A DNA stretch of 64,000 nt from Isoetes taiwanensis. Lineage: Eukaryota; Streptophyta; Lycopodiopsida; Isoetales; Isoetaceae. Below the pieces are notes generated by a model. The model did no database searches. It was not told where the DNA came from and saw only the letters and a program-made list of their open reading frames with translations. Positions 32,656 through 45,047 of this stretch are shown here, piece by piece; position 1 is the stretch's first letter; every line of letters begins with the position of its first letter. Made by a program: the position numbers and the translations under genes. The stretch is taken from assembly GCA_021234155.1 (NCBI GenBank), contig JAJEKV010000054.1, forward strand, positions 9,686,852 to 9,750,851, in the 5' to 3' direction.

Positions 32656-33857
32656 GGGAATATATGAAACCTAAGAATAAAGAAACCATGATCAATGTAG
32701 GGATAGACAATAGATTATGCAAGATACTGTATTTATAGTTTTATATGTGTCTTTTAAAACATGACCTTGGGACTTAATTCCTCTTTTGTACCATTTTTAG
32801 AATATAACTAATGAAGAGAAGTATTAGATACTATATCCTTTCCTCTTGGGTTCCTTTCAAAGCATCTTAATTTGAGCAAGATTGTGTGAGACCAGAGGTA
32901 GTGATGAAGTACGTTCTGGGAATTTTTGTTGGGTACAGATCCACAGGGAACTTTTGCATGTCCTCTCAGATATATTATTCAAATCGGCGAGATAGGTAGC
33001 CCTTTCAATATATGCCTGTCACGAATTATATTGTCCTTTGTTTTGGTGTTTGGATTAATTGGTTCAAAAGCGGATTAGTGGGTTCAAATCTCACAGTGCA
33101 ACAGGTGTTATTTGTTTTATGAAAGTTGTTTTCTGAAAGCTGGCCTGTGGAAAGAACATTGATGTGGGAAAGTCACATGTGGGCAGGATACAGAAAGGTT
33201 ACATAAAGCTTGCTTATGTGCATGCATGTCACTTTTTTGTGTTGCAGATAATAAAAAGGCGCCTTCTTATGATTTGCATATTCTATATAATGTATAGTTT
33301 CTTTATACGTATTTTTACTGTATGGGGAGCATTGTTTTATACATGGATGTGAGGTGTAAATTGCATATCCCTTGAATTAGAATATTTCTAGTATTTTCTT
33401 GGGATCCAATAATGATCTCAAATAAGCAATAAGGAGTGAGAAATTTAGAATATAAGAGAACAATAGGTGGTCAAACTTGAGTTGCCACAGAAGTCACAAG
33501 AGAAGCATTAGATATGGGATCCATTAAAAGAAAAGGGCACAAGAGAACAGAACAAACAAATGTTAGGAGGAGACAATATGTACTAAATGGTAAGCGGAAA
33601 ATGAGGTGTCTAAAACCTTTGAAATGTAAAGAGAGATAGAAAGGAGACTCATATATATTTTTTAAAGGATGGGTTTAAAGGGCAAAATAAGGACATCAAC
33701 ATTGGATCAACTCTTCTTTTTGATGTAGGCCTATGAAGTATCTCTCTTTCAGTTCACCTTAGTTTTCAGGAAATAAATAAATACACCATCTTTTAACATC
33801 TTCTTTTGTGCAAAGTAGCTTACCAATTCCCTCCCTATAGATACATATGCACTACAG
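32656..33857. other. No gene; tRNA-like B-box motif near 33081
   Basis: I see no gene. GGGTTCAAATCTC near 33081-33093 resembles a polymerase III B box, but I could not fold a tRNA around it. The chromovirus 3' LTR could lie at the start of this stretch but has no partner in the window. Confidence 0.4.
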
Positions 33858-34177
33858 CTTATAGTATTGGACCTGTCCAACAACAGCTTGACAGGGCTTC
33901 CATTAGAATTAGGTATTGTTGCAAAACATGATATAACTTGAGACTGTATAACCAAGCATATATTATTGATCAATATCAGGCACAATGACTACTTTGAGAA
34001 GACTCTTTATTTTAGGAAATCCTTTGAAAAGCTTAAGAAGGTTGGAGATCTTCTATACTCCATGTTGGCTAGAATGACTCAATCAGATGATAATGTCTCT
34101 CTTTTTTCTCAGCTCTTTGGTGGTGAGCACACCAGCTCTGCTTAAACACCTCTGTATCAAGCTATTTGTTGAAAGTG
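33858..34177 (+). pseudogene. LRRC40-like leucine-rich-repeat gene, C-terminal exons
   Basis: Three short exons with proper splice sites and matching phases: 33858-33912 (LIVLDLSNNSLTGLPLELG), 33980-34040 (TMTTLRRLFILGNPLKSLR) and 34113-34177 (SLVVSTPALLKHL...FVES, with donor GTAAGT). The joined reading is the C-terminal end of a leucine-rich-repeat protein of the LRRC40 type: LDLSNN repeat, GNPL, then a TPALLKHL-like capping helix. I could not find the N-terminal exons upstream, so I treat it as a fragment. An unseen distant upstream part is possible. Confidence 0.6.
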
Positions 34178-34419
34178 GTAAGTATTAGCCTCACATTTTG
34201 TTGATGTTATTGGAAGATCCCCTTAGCCACATATGCATGTTCAACAGAAAAGCCTGCCTCAGCAGCATCAGGAAACATTTTCGGTATGAATATACAAAAC
34301 CAAGTTTCAATAGCATCTTGAAAAGCATCATCATCTAAAGTACACAGGATTTGTTTGTAGTTTGGCTTCCAAGTGTGCAAATTCAAAATTTTCCATATTC
34401 TTGTCTTCTGTATACACAG

Positions 34420-34517
34420 ATTCCCTGCCAGAGGCTAGAGACGTCATTGAAGTCAGTCTCTCAAGAAACTTAATTAAACAATTACCAATAGTGATGGCGA
34501 AATGTATCACCCTTCAG
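34420..34517 (+). pseudogene. Isolated LRRC40-like middle exon
   Basis: It is flanked by an acceptor TATACACAG and a donor CAG|GTAGAT. It reads SLPEARDVIEVSLSRN then IKQLPIVMAKCITLQ, one leucine-rich repeat of the kind found before the C-terminal repeats in LRRC40-like proteins. It lies downstream of the C-terminal exons, so the order is inverted relative to the protein. Confidence 0.55.
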
Positions 34518-35319
34518 GTAGATTTTATGATGCTTTATGACTATGAAGTCGTCATTTTCGTCTTGCGTATGCCTCCACTCTAGCTTCCTGCTGGATAGCT
34601 TGCATATTTTGGATTGCCCCGGATTTTCCACATGCTGCCCTAGATTTTCTACTGTTGTAGATTTTTGATGAACCCAATAGAACTCAGTTTGAAGATTTTT
34701 TACTGTTCCAGTTCTCCTTCCTCCCCTTTTTCTGTTCTAGTTTTTTGTCTGTTTCTAAGTTTTGCTTTTGCAATGCGTGCTTCTTATAAAGCATTAAGAT
34801 TTTTCCATAAAACTGTCCCAAAAGAGACCCAACAGGAATGATGAAAAAATGAGAGAATGAGAGAGAACAGAGGAAAAAAAATAGAGGAAATGTAGCTGCA
34901 ACCCTTTCCATTGGAATTTATTCAACCTGATAATACACGAAAAGCATTGCACAGGAAGATGATCTTCTGTTATAAAAGTGCCTCCCTTATACATGAGATG
35001 ACGGTGCTGCATTGAGAAACATCCAACCGCCATACCTAATTCCAGAAATAGCTCCATTCCAAGAGGAGATCAACAAAAAGGTGGTTTAACTAAATCAACA
35101 TAAACTGAGATGCCAAGTCATCTCTTGCTTAAAATATCTTAATATCCAATACTCCCCCTCAAGAGTGAGTAAATAAAGAATTGCCATGGCAATTCTTTTG
35201 GACTAAAAGGTCCACTCATAAAAACCTATAGTAGCTCCAAAGAATCGTAGTGGCGATCCCTTAGACTTGAAAGTACACAAATAGGATACAACAAAGGGGA
35301 TATAAGCTCTATAAATAGT
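34518..35319. other. No gene recognised
   Basis: No supported coding sequence. It is AT-rich with purine-rich runs. Confidence 0.45.
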
Positions 35320-35577
35320 AGCATACTAGCCAACTTTCAGATTTCATCTTGCCGGCACCTCTTTGCATTAGAGATCCGAGTGCTTTATGTTGATTCCTGA
35401 GCTGCTGTAGCTTTTTAATAAGGGGCTCCATGTATACTATGTTGGCAATAATGTTATTTCACTCGATAAGCATGTGCAGATACTCCGTGCTATTCAAGTT
35501 ACTATTCAAGATCTTTGCCCTTCTTTGAGCATACACTTTTGAAAGTTCAGCTTTCTGTTCAGCTGATCCAATTGCTC
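35320..35577 (-). pseudogene. Unidentified coiled-coil-like coding remnant
   Basis: After an acceptor-like CTTTGCAG, the minus strand reads about 86 residues in one frame with a single TGA: SAEQKAELSKVYAQRRAKIL, then YMEPLIKKLQQLRNQHKAL. The composition is that of a charged helix. I do not recognise the family. It could be an exon of a host gene or a chance frame. Confidence 0.3.
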
Positions 35578-36429
35578 CACATACGATTGAGCTGCAAAGA
35601 CCATTGCAGATATGATATAATATTTTTTTTCCTGCCAATTACGTCAGATTGTGCCACCCTATGTTTTTCCAGGCCGAAGGATTAAATGGAACAAGACCTG
35701 CTGATGTGAGGACGTCATGTGAACACACCTTAAAAGATTTAAAGAGAGTATGCATGTGCGCATTAGATCTAATCTTGTGTGTCTCATGTAAGGTGGAGCG
35801 CTGAAGCAATCATATATGCTAACACTTGTGAACCAGGACACACCCATAAGATAGTACCTTTTATATTGCTCCATTTTCAAGGCTTTTTTTTTTTTTTTTT
35901 TTTTTTATAGAAGCTTCATAACAAAGTACATAGTGCATTGGGCAACCATATCAAAAGGAGGGGCACATGAATGAGGTTATCAACTACTAGTTGGATCTAC
36001 TACGTGTGCTTGGAGATGTGGTTGTTGGTCCATCTGACATGCATTATTTTTTCTCTCACACGTAGCAAGACACTATGGTTAAACCAGGAGTATAAAAAAG
36101 GTATCTTGTTTTTTTCTCAAATTAATGAAATGGTGCTTTATTGAATGTGGCCCTCCAACTGCTTTGTGCTTTCAAGTGTCATAGAGATGGTAAATCCAAA
36201 CCATAATGTAATTCTTACAGTGGGCATCTATTTAAGGAACCACGTAATGTTCTTCATGTAGGTTGATAATAAGATATTCTCATGTTTTTATGCTTTGTTT
36301 AAATCTTGTACCTTATATATCCGACCGCCCATTTGGCCCCCTATAGGTCGCCAACTTTTTGTAGGATCCAACCATATATAAAACCCACTTTTAGTTACCT
36401 AAATTACCCTTTGCAACCTTCCATAGGTG
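35578..36429. other. No gene; T23 homopolymer at 35884-35906
   Basis: I see no gene. The T-run at 35884-35906 could be the poly(A) end of a minus-strand retroposon, but no 5' limit or target duplication was found. Confidence 0.4.
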
Positions 36430-36930
36430 CATATTCACACGAGGAACTTCACTCATCAAGATCTGTGGGATTAGCATAGACATTGTTCTTATCTCTGGAT
36501 CATAGACAGTGAACCTCACTTATGGGGTATGCTCTCATAAGTTAGGGTATATTGTATAGCTAAGGAAGGTAGAGAAAGCTTAAAGCCTCATCGTTAATAT
36601 CAAGATGTATTGGGCTACCATACAAATGAGATTTTAGTTCCTAATGCACTGCTTGAGTGCGTGATCTGTAAACAACATCATGCCACTGATTCCAAAAGAT
36701 CCAATAAACCAAAGCTCAACAAATATTGAATGTGAACTTCTTGAAGCAGATATAGAAAAGAATAGCCTTAGAGATATGCGTTGTCTTGCAAGATTTGTAT
36801 GAAAATATGATGTAGCTCTTTGCCAGATCAAATGAAGTCCTATGCAAAGAATAAAAGAATGTGTTCAATAGGCGTAGGTGTCACCTGGCACACTAGACAT
36901 AATGAACTTATACTTGGTTTTAATGAATGC
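36430..36930 (-). pseudogene. LINE C-terminal zinc-knuckle remnant
   Basis: The minus strand reads CLVCQVTPTPIEHILLFF near 36890-36830, a C-x2-C...E-H pattern like the zf-RVT knuckle at the end of plant LINE ORF2. More degenerate sequence follows. It probably belongs to the LINE RT remnant at 37990-38870, separated by about 1 kb that includes a retroposon. Confidence 0.5.
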
Positions 36931-37138
36931 ACTTTGACATTTGTTGACGGACTTATAGACTATCTATTACAAAAGAACTAATTGCTTCGGGTGGAGTGTT
37001 ACCAAAGCCTGGACCAAGTACGTGCTCTCGATGGTACTCTCGATGGACAGCATGAGGATGACATTTAAGCGCTTTGACCCAGAGGATGCACCTATACAAA
37101 GGGGGGATATGCCATTTGCGTGCAGAGGGTGGCCAAAA

Positions 37139-37437
37139 ACACCCCCGTATAGGCCGCTCTTGCGGCAGCAAGCTATGTCAAAGCTTTCTGATGTTCCGGG
37201 GAGTAGTAGAGCGAAAGTTTGCCATTTGGCGGGACTTCTTGGGTGTTGTAGATGGTGATGGTCGGTTTGTACAGCAGTAGAGTTGTAGTTTTTCTGTGAG
37301 TTTGTTGTGGAGTGTCGAGGTATCGCTGTCTCTTTGGGGCAGTTCTCCTTCCTCCTCACTTGCTTTGTAACATTACCATTCTTTTAATATATTGATGACA
37401 CAGTTCTTCAAAAAAAAAAAAATTACACCCCCGTATA
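37139..37437 (+). mobile_element. Short poly(A) retroposon with 13-bp target duplication
   Basis: ACACCCCCGTATA occurs at 37139-37151 and 37425-37437. Between them are 273 bp that start GGCCGCTCTTGCGGC and end ATTGATGACACAGTTCTTC followed by 13 A and TT. This is the mark of target-primed insertion: a 5'-truncated LINE 3' end, or a SINE. I see no polymerase III boxes, so a truncated LINE end is preferred. Confidence 0.85.
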
Positions 37438-37989
37438 TGATTTTCTGAAAGGCAAATTCGACCCCTTTTATATAATATTGCCCCAAGTAGTGGCAAAAAA
37501 CCCCCCTAACTCATACGTATATGTGTGAAAATGGGCAAAAAAAAAACCCTTGCAAGTCACTCGGGCACATTGTATGGCGCCCAAAGATGAATCCCCCTTG
37601 GGCTTTGAGTGTTCCTACCCTTGTGATGTTACTACCACGAAGATCCTCTGCCAGGAAATCTTCTTGTCCCATAAATTCTCTTCTCCAAATCTTTAATGCG
37701 CATTAATGCATGTGTCGTATGCATGAACCAGAGAGAGAGGCCAACATGCATTTTGGAATATAGACACATTCAACGAGAGAGTAGAAATTTTGCCTGAAAT
37801 TCAGGCCAAGACAATAGACGACCGCCTTCATACCATGCTTGAATAAAGACGACACTTGCGAGGACCCATCATTTCTGTGTAAGGGGATGAATTAATGCAG
37901 CCAGTGGAGGCGCTAAGGGGTTTGGAGGCAGTGGTGTTCACACCATGCCGTCTCTAATAGGGTGTGGATTTTTTACTGCATCCCATGCT
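37438..37989. other. No gene recognised
   Basis: Low-information sequence with several C-rich and A-rich short runs. I see no coding region. Confidence 0.4.
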
Positions 37990-38870
37990 GTCAATAAGCA
38001 TTTGGAAAAGGCTGGAGAGGCTGAAAAATGCCCAAGGCAGAAATGGTTTGCCTGCCTTCTTGCCTAGAGAGACAGCGAACAGGAGATTGTCTAAGAAGAC
38101 ATAAATCAGGAGAGTCATCTTCACCATTCAGGAGTCTCCAAATGAATTTTGAAATAAGGACTTTTCTTTGCAGTAAGAAGTCCATCGTACCCAGACCACC
38201 TGATGCATTTCAACCAAGCCATCTTAATCACAACACCTTCCTCAGTACCCGTCCATATAAAGCTTTAGACTATTGCACAATGAGCTCATCTACTTTGACT
38301 GTGGGGCTAGTAGTAAGGATGCCATATTGACATGGGTACTACTAAGGATTAACTTGGCCACTGTAATGTGACCACCAAGAGACAATTTTCCAGTGGACCA
38401 CCAAAACAAGTACTTCTTCAAACACTTACTGATCTTTTCCCATGCAGCTCTAGCACTAACATGGATGCCAACTGGAATATATAGCAAATTAGTGGCCTGA
38501 CCATGAGCAAGCAACTTCCATAGATAATCATGAACACATTCGTCCATAAAGTTGTACACCTCTGCCACCCCACAAGGACATCGGAAGCTAGGTTCTTAGA
38601 GTTAGCGATCATTTGCATCTGCATCATGCATGGGATAGCCCTTCCGTTTAAGGGTTGACAGGCCTCACAATATGCACAGTAACGCAAGGGGTTCGACTTC
38701 TCAGGCATGGTTTTCATTGTGAAGCAAGATCTTTTATGTACAGGATACTTGTGTTGCAAGTTAAGCCCAGTAATGTTTGGCCTTCTTGTATTTGGGCCCC
38801 ATACTGTCAAGAATCTATTTAGGTTGTTTCCTAAGGTAAGGTTCATCCTAAATAATAGAGCCAACTAAGC
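37990..38870 (-). pseudogene. LINE reverse transcriptase C-terminal remnant
   Basis: The minus strand at 38568-38290 reads IPVGIHVSARAAWEKISK, then GGHITVAKLILSSTHV and MASLLLAP. This matches the plant LINE RT thumb region (a GxP-like motif, W-E, then an LAGR-like box). The next frame gives FIWTGTEEGVVIKMAW and IRWSGYDGLL. The upstream part (38864-38418) is frameshifted. It is clearly a different copy from the LINE at 0.8-3.6 kb. Confidence 0.75.
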
Positions 38871-39594
38871 ATTTGATCCCCTTAAAACACTGGGTTACAT
38901 TTTTTAGGATTGCATACTGTGGCATATTCCATGGATTATTCTAGGATCCCACAGATCACAAGCCATAATATAAGAGTTCGGACTTAATACAAGAGTGCTT
39001 GAGTCCCATGGTCATATGCTCAACCCATATAGATACTATATTTCTAAGGTTTCCCTTTGATCATCTCCAAAGCACAAATCTTTACATGGAAGCATTTTGC
39101 ACGGCCCAAAAATATTTCAGGTATTTGGTGGGGGATATTGAAATTTGGGGGTGTTTGTGTAGGTTTTGTTATATTTGTGAAATGTATTATTATATGATCC
39201 ACAAAGAGGTAGTGGGATGGCGCCAAATGCCGCGTTAAGTAACAACATATCCAAAATGAATTTTTGTAAATTTCTGTAAATACATCAGCGATATTATCTA
39301 AATATCAACCAACTATATTTAGTGAAATGCATCTGTTCAAGCCCAAACTAAAATGGCTAAATGACAAGAGATATTGCCTTCTTTTTTGGATGAATATGTG
39401 AATTTGCTATTTTGATCAGATTTGACTAAAATTCTTTATGACGGCCACACATAAAAACCTCAACGCATTTGGATAATTAGCTTATTTACATTCACTGATT
39501 TGGGCCATGTACAAGGTAATTTTGCAATAATAACTCGTTCTGAACAATTATTGCAATAATCACTTTTTTTGCATCATAGCAGTTGATCGTTATG
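38871..39594. other. No gene; downstream flank of the rhodanese gene
   Basis: It contains the presumed 3' region of the rhodanese gene (minus strand). I recognise nothing else. Confidence 0.45.
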
Positions 39595-41725
39595 TTACTT
39601 TACAACGGGCAGTCCACTTTGGACCCATGCTCCAAATCCGCCACCCATATCAGTAACAGCAGAGAACCCCTACACAATAACAAGGCAAAATTAAATCACA
39701 TTTGTCACATATTGTAAAAGATCAATGGAAGAAGAGACAAGAAGCCAATAGTGGTGTTTCTTCTGCGGTTAGTAATTAATTGCTGTAATATGTTAATAGC
39801 CTATGTTACTGTACTGTTGTTTATTCTAGGTGATCTACCCAACAAGGAAGAAAAGCTTGAGGGTATAGTAAGGTGACTGAAGACATTCTTAAACAAGAGG
39901 AGGCAAAAACATATATGTGAAAACAGAACTCTCAGTGCATACTTCACCTGCCTGTATGAGCTTTCTAACTGAGCTATGTAGTCTAGAAGTTAGCAGACAA
40001 CAACCATGCCACATGAAAAGGACCAGCAATCCATATCCCTGGTCCTTCAACAGATGCCAGGAAAAGGGCCATTGGTAAATGCTGTGCTCCAATAAATTAG
40101 AAAAGGCAGCATCAATCATGTGTATATTTCTAAGTAAGATGAACTATTCCATCTGAAGAGAATAGTTAACTAGAGGGCGCATAACTACACCAATGTAAAA
40201 GCAGAGGCAGAGAAGCTTAATTTAGCTAATTAACATGATACTATTTACTGGTAAAAAGAATCTATAAGGAATAAGCATGTTTGGAATATGTGTACTCCGA
40301 GTGCTGTCCAGAAATGCCTGAATCTGTCCTGAGCTTGGCACACAAGCGGGAGTCTGATTGCATTTTGCAGTGCAGTTCAGGGAGTCCGAATAGCTGTAAT
40401 GGTGTAGATGTTCTAAACAAAACATCATGACTTGTCATGACTTGCAAACAAGATAAGCCTGGATCAAGGGAGCGTGATAGGTTAATATAAGAAACTATTG
40501 CGACATTTCCTAAAAATGGAGCTTCTTGCTGCCCTCCCCTTGAAATAGCAAAAAAGCATATCCAACTGCTGATTGATTCTCAGAATACATACCGAAGATG
40601 CTAAGTCGACAGTTGCCATCATGGACCTCTTACCACTTTGGCATCCCTGCATTAAGTGGGAATTGAAGAAACTTAGGCTCATCATAGGAGTGTGTTAATG
40701 TTCTCTGAAAGTGCATCAATGACAGCTGTGTAGTATAACTCACCACTACAATTTCGTCATCACTATCAAAGCGTGATGATACTGCCTCCAAAAATTTTGG
40801 ATTTTTTGACATTCCTGCAAATAGTCATAAAAGTTGAGCATGTCATACAACAACAAAAGCAGCATCATCTCCAACAATTGAGAGCTTCCATGCCTTACCA
40901 GATCCTACTTTGTACATATAGGGGATATTGATGGCACCTTCTATGTGTCCAGCTAGGAACTCATCAGGTGTCCTGCAGGAGCATATATTCTTGCTTTAAT
41001 CTAAAAAAGTGGATGTGAATTTTACATGATGCACAGGGATAACTTGTAATAGCCAAACACAAAGAGTTCAAAGACATGACGTTAATCAAAGCAGTTATAG
41101 ACGCCACGAAGAAAAACAGATAAAGTATCTTGTCAAAAAAGGGGATCTATAACAAAAGCCCTATGTATGGAAATGACGGATCTACTTTTCCAGGCATACC
41201 TGACATCAAGATAGTGATGGCCAGCATTTAGCAATTCATGGGCAACTTGCACAGGGACGCTTGAAATTGTAGAAGCTTCTGTAGTCTTACCCCGAACTTG
41301 CAACCTTGCATAACAGAAATGGGAAGATTAAAATACATATGCAATGCGTCTTTCTTCAACACACGCTTGACTTTACTTATTGGTATGCTTGTTTATGAGG
41401 CAAGATCAATGCATGAAAATCTCCATTCAAGCAAATAAATACTGTAAAAGCATGAAATAGGCACAAAATCTGCTTTCAGTTAGAATGGAAGCCAGATGAC
41501 GATCTCCTTCAAGGAAAAAAAACCCACATACCTATGAACTCCCCGATCAGCTGCATGGACAACATTTCTCTGCAAAACGATCCTGGGGAAATTTTCACAT
41601 GTTTTACTTCCGATAGCCGTGTGAAGGACTATAAGCGAGGATGAAGCCGGAGCGAATGTACAGGGCTGTTTTATAGCAGTGATAGAAGCTAATCTGCCGT
41701 AAGAGGTTCTTGCCAATGATGCCAT
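39595..41725 (-). CDS. Plastid rhodanese-like sulfurtransferase, six exons
   Basis: A single-domain rhodanese that transfers sulfur through an active-site cysteine, similar to the plant STR14/STR16 group. Exons are 41725-41532, 41304-41200, 40972-40899, 40814-40744, 40646-40593 and 39669-39595. All introns are GT-AG, phases match, and the sum is 573 nt (190 residues). Exon 1 is rich in S, A, T and R without acidic residues at the start (MASLARTSYGRLAS), a likely chloroplast transit peptide. The domain then shows HYLDVR, TPDEFLAGHIEGAINIPY, SKNPKFLEAV, the active loop GCQSGKRS, and the end VTDMGGGFGAWVQSGLP. No damage is visible, so the gene is probably functional. Confidence 0.93.
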
Positions 41726-42039
41726 TGCAAATATGACCTGCTACCGAAATTAGGGATTGAAAAACAGATTATACACAGGAAGAAAAATATACAAGCCAGT
41801 TGGGAAGGATCAACCAAGAAATATGTTCAGCATGATCTTGTTTATTCACAGGGAACGGAAGGAATCTGTTAAGAGCACTGTTAAGGTCTGTTTTTTAAGG
41901 TAGAAAAAAACCCAGATAAGGGTCCACATCAGCAGTGCATATCTTATTCTGACTCACATGCTACCCTCAAAATAAACACATGGATGCTGTAAAGTAGAAA
42001 AACAGTGGTTTTGTAACATCCAAGAATTTTGGATGTTAC
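41726..42039. other. Rhodanese promoter side; hairpin at the boundary
   Basis: Upstream region of the rhodanese gene. A perfect 10-bp inverted repeat (TGTAACATCC...GGATGTTACA) lies at about 42012-42040, directly at the start of the tandem duplication. Confidence 0.6.
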
Positions 42040-45000
42040 ATTTTGATAAGTAACTTGTGCCACTAGTTTTTGGATAATGGTAAATGGCCAATTTGTGTCC
42101 ATTCATTCCATGATTCTCATGCATAACCCTGGGAGAGAAATTTTGAGGATAAAGATTGGGTCAAGTTGTGTATATAAGACATTGACTCTATTATGCACCA
42201 TTGGTGTGGCACAATCATTCTTGTCTCTCCTTGCTTATTTTTAGGATGGTGTGCATGTTTGAATGGTTTTCCTAAAATTAGTAATCGAGTGTATATGTTA
42301 CTTTTGCTTCTTTTTTTTTTTCCTTCAATAATTCTTGTAGTTATACATTCTTATTTTTCTTAAAAGTCTAGAGACTTTAAGATTGGGGTGTTTTCCTCGA
42401 ACCCGTTGGCCACCACCAGGTGGAGACGGGATGAGTGCAAAAATGAGCCATCTCCAACTCTAAAATGGGATTGCCAAGGGAATTAGCCATTGAAGCAAGT
42501 TTCGAGGTCAAAACTAGAATCAGACTAGCTACCATCAAGTGGAAAAGGGGGTAACCATCTTCAACTCTAAAAGGGAACTGCCAAAGAATTAGCCATTGAA
42601 GCAAGCTTCGAGGTCAAAGTTGGAATCAGGATAGCTATCATCAGGTGGAGAAGCGGGTGAGTGCAAAATGTAGCCATCTTCAACGCTATGAGTAAATCTA
42701 AAAGGGAATTGAACTGGAATCAGATTGGCTACCATCAGGTGGAGAAGTGGATGAGTGCAAAATGTAGCCATCTTCAACTCTAAAAGTAACTCTAAGAGGG
42801 AATTTTCCCGTACAACTCTACAAGTAACTCTAAAAGTAACTCTAAGTGGGTGAGTGCAAAATGTAGCCATCTTCAACTCTTAAGGTAACTCTAAGAGGGA
42901 ATTGCCGGGGCAACCTAATTGACTTCAACTCTAAAATGGGTGAGTGCAAAACGTAACCATCTTCAACTCTAAAAGTAACTTCAAAAGGGGGATGAACTAG
43001 AATTAGACTAGCTACCATCAGGTGGAGAAGTGCGTGAGTGCAAAAAATAGTCCTCTTCAACTCTAAAAAAGTATTGCTGGGCCAACATAGCCATCTTCAA
43101 CTCTAAAAAGAGATTGTCAAGGCAATTAGCCATTGAAGCAAGTCTCAAGGTCACGACTGGAATGAGAATACAATTTAGTTGCACTGCCTATAGCCCTAAA
43201 AATACAATGCTCCATTGGGTTTCCCAATAACGATTTGAAACGCTTCGATTTATTTATTGTTTTGGAAAAACATGCCAGCCCTTGGATTGGCTTTTTTCTT
43301 CAAAGGTTCTGTCTGTGCGGCTGAAGATCGTCCCTTTTTTATTTTGGATGCTGGTAAGAGCATGTCTGGATTCATTTCTTGTGCTTCAAGCTTGGATTCA
43401 TGTATCATACATTGTGTTGTAGAGAATGAAGTTGTGAAGCCCAAAGCCCTGCGAAGCCCGAAGTCCTGTTGGTAATTTCATGGTTTAGGGCTTTATGCGG
43501 GTTTTACCTTGCCAAACCTAAGTCGGGAGTAGGATTTGGCAGAGGAGCGATTGTGGAAACAAAGAAGCAAGGAATGGTTTAATCATTTGGGTTCGAATCC
43601 CAGGCTCTGGAACTAACAATTTGAAGCTCTTGTTGAGTGTCTGTTTTTGTGATTCACTTTGGATCAGTGCAATACATTAAATAGATTTGGAATTTTGAAG
43701 ATGGGTTTGTCACGAAGAAGGATTGGGGCTTACATTGACAAAAGTGGGCTTGCAATGCCGCCGCTTCTCTGTCGAAACTGGGTTCTCCCTGTACTTTGCT
43801 TCTCCGCGCCTGCCACGCGTAGGGCAATAGCTTTCTTTTTGTTTCCAATGGTTGAAGCAATGAACAGTTGTTGTCTTTAAAAAAAAAAAAAAAAAACGAT
43901 TAGAGTTGAGTTAATCGATTAGAGCCAACCAAACACATGTATGCCCAAAAAAATGCATTTGTCAAACCATAGGAAAAGGGGACATTAGTAGGAAATGTAC
44001 ATGTCAGCAACAAGCGCCTTTTTTCTTGAATTATTTGTCTTATTCGATTCAAACACTTTCTTGATAGAAATCTATCAGAAAGTCTCCAATCGAATCAAAT
44101 TTTGACAAATTCCTTTGCTGGCTGTATAGAGGCCCAACAATAATCTGATTCTCCTCACTGTAAGTTTTATATGGATGGTAAATTCTTCACAATCTTGAAG
44201 CAAGATTATAGAATAACTTGTGGTTTTCTTCAAGGCTCCTTTCTTGAACTCTGGGATCATTTAGTTTGCAAGCAATTATTTCCGGATTTTCTTTTCAAAC
44301 CAGAATACACACTTGTTCCCTCTTCAGAAGAATTTGAAATACAAATTGTTGGTTCTTGGATTCTGGAATTCACTGGAAAAAGAAACATCTCAGCAACAAC
44401 AACCTTTAATGTATTTTGTGAATGGGCCAACACAGGGATTTCTGTCAAAATTTACTCAGAATGATCTCAAACACAGAGACGGGTATGAAATTGGTATTAA
44501 CAGATTATGACAGTTTTTGGTCTTTCTATCCAATCGATCTATTCTCTAATTAGTTTGTCAATCCTTCATTTCCTTTTGTTGTCTCCTCTTTCCTTTCTTC
44601 CTCATTGTCTTTTCAATATGCCCTGCTAATTTCTTCATTATGGCCAAAAATCCTAAAAATTTGAATATCTCAAAAATCCTAAATGCAAATTCCCTTATTC
44701 TACTGCACAAGTTTATGCTTCTTCCTGCTACTCAAAGAGGCAATCTCTTTTCCTTAATTCAGTTAAGCTCCTTCCACTTTAATCCCTCCAAAGTTTTATG
44801 AGTTGGGGATTTCTCTAATTTGAATTTTCTCTCCAAATAAATGCACCATTTTTTCTCTGATGTTCCACAATGGGACAATTTGTCAAAGGATCCAGGCCCT
44901 GATAAAGTTATTCCTCCTCTGGATGCAAATGGTGTTCCGATTCCATATGGTGTTCCAAGACCTGCTCAGCAAATATCCATCGATCGGGAACTTGCTCGAG

Positions 45001-45047
45001 AATTTTATAATCTTCAATACATGATACGTCCCAATCTTCAACTCTAC
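42040..45047. repeat. 3-kb tandem duplication, unit 1
   Basis: This segment is repeated directly at 45048-47979 with modest divergence and small indels. It starts ATTTTGATAAGT and contains an irregular array of CATCTTCAACTCTAAAAG with GAGTGCAAAATGTAGC (about 42420-43130), an A18 run at 43879-43896, GGGTTCGAATCCCAGG near 43591, and a short ORF1-like start near 44841 (PPLDANGVPIPYGVPRP). Confidence 0.92.

Noticed and set aside
43560-43620. tRNA gene suggested by GGGTTCGAATCCCAGG
   Set aside because: Only a T-arm-like hairpin is present; no A box, anticodon arm or pairing acceptor stem could be found. A SINE origin is possible but unproven.
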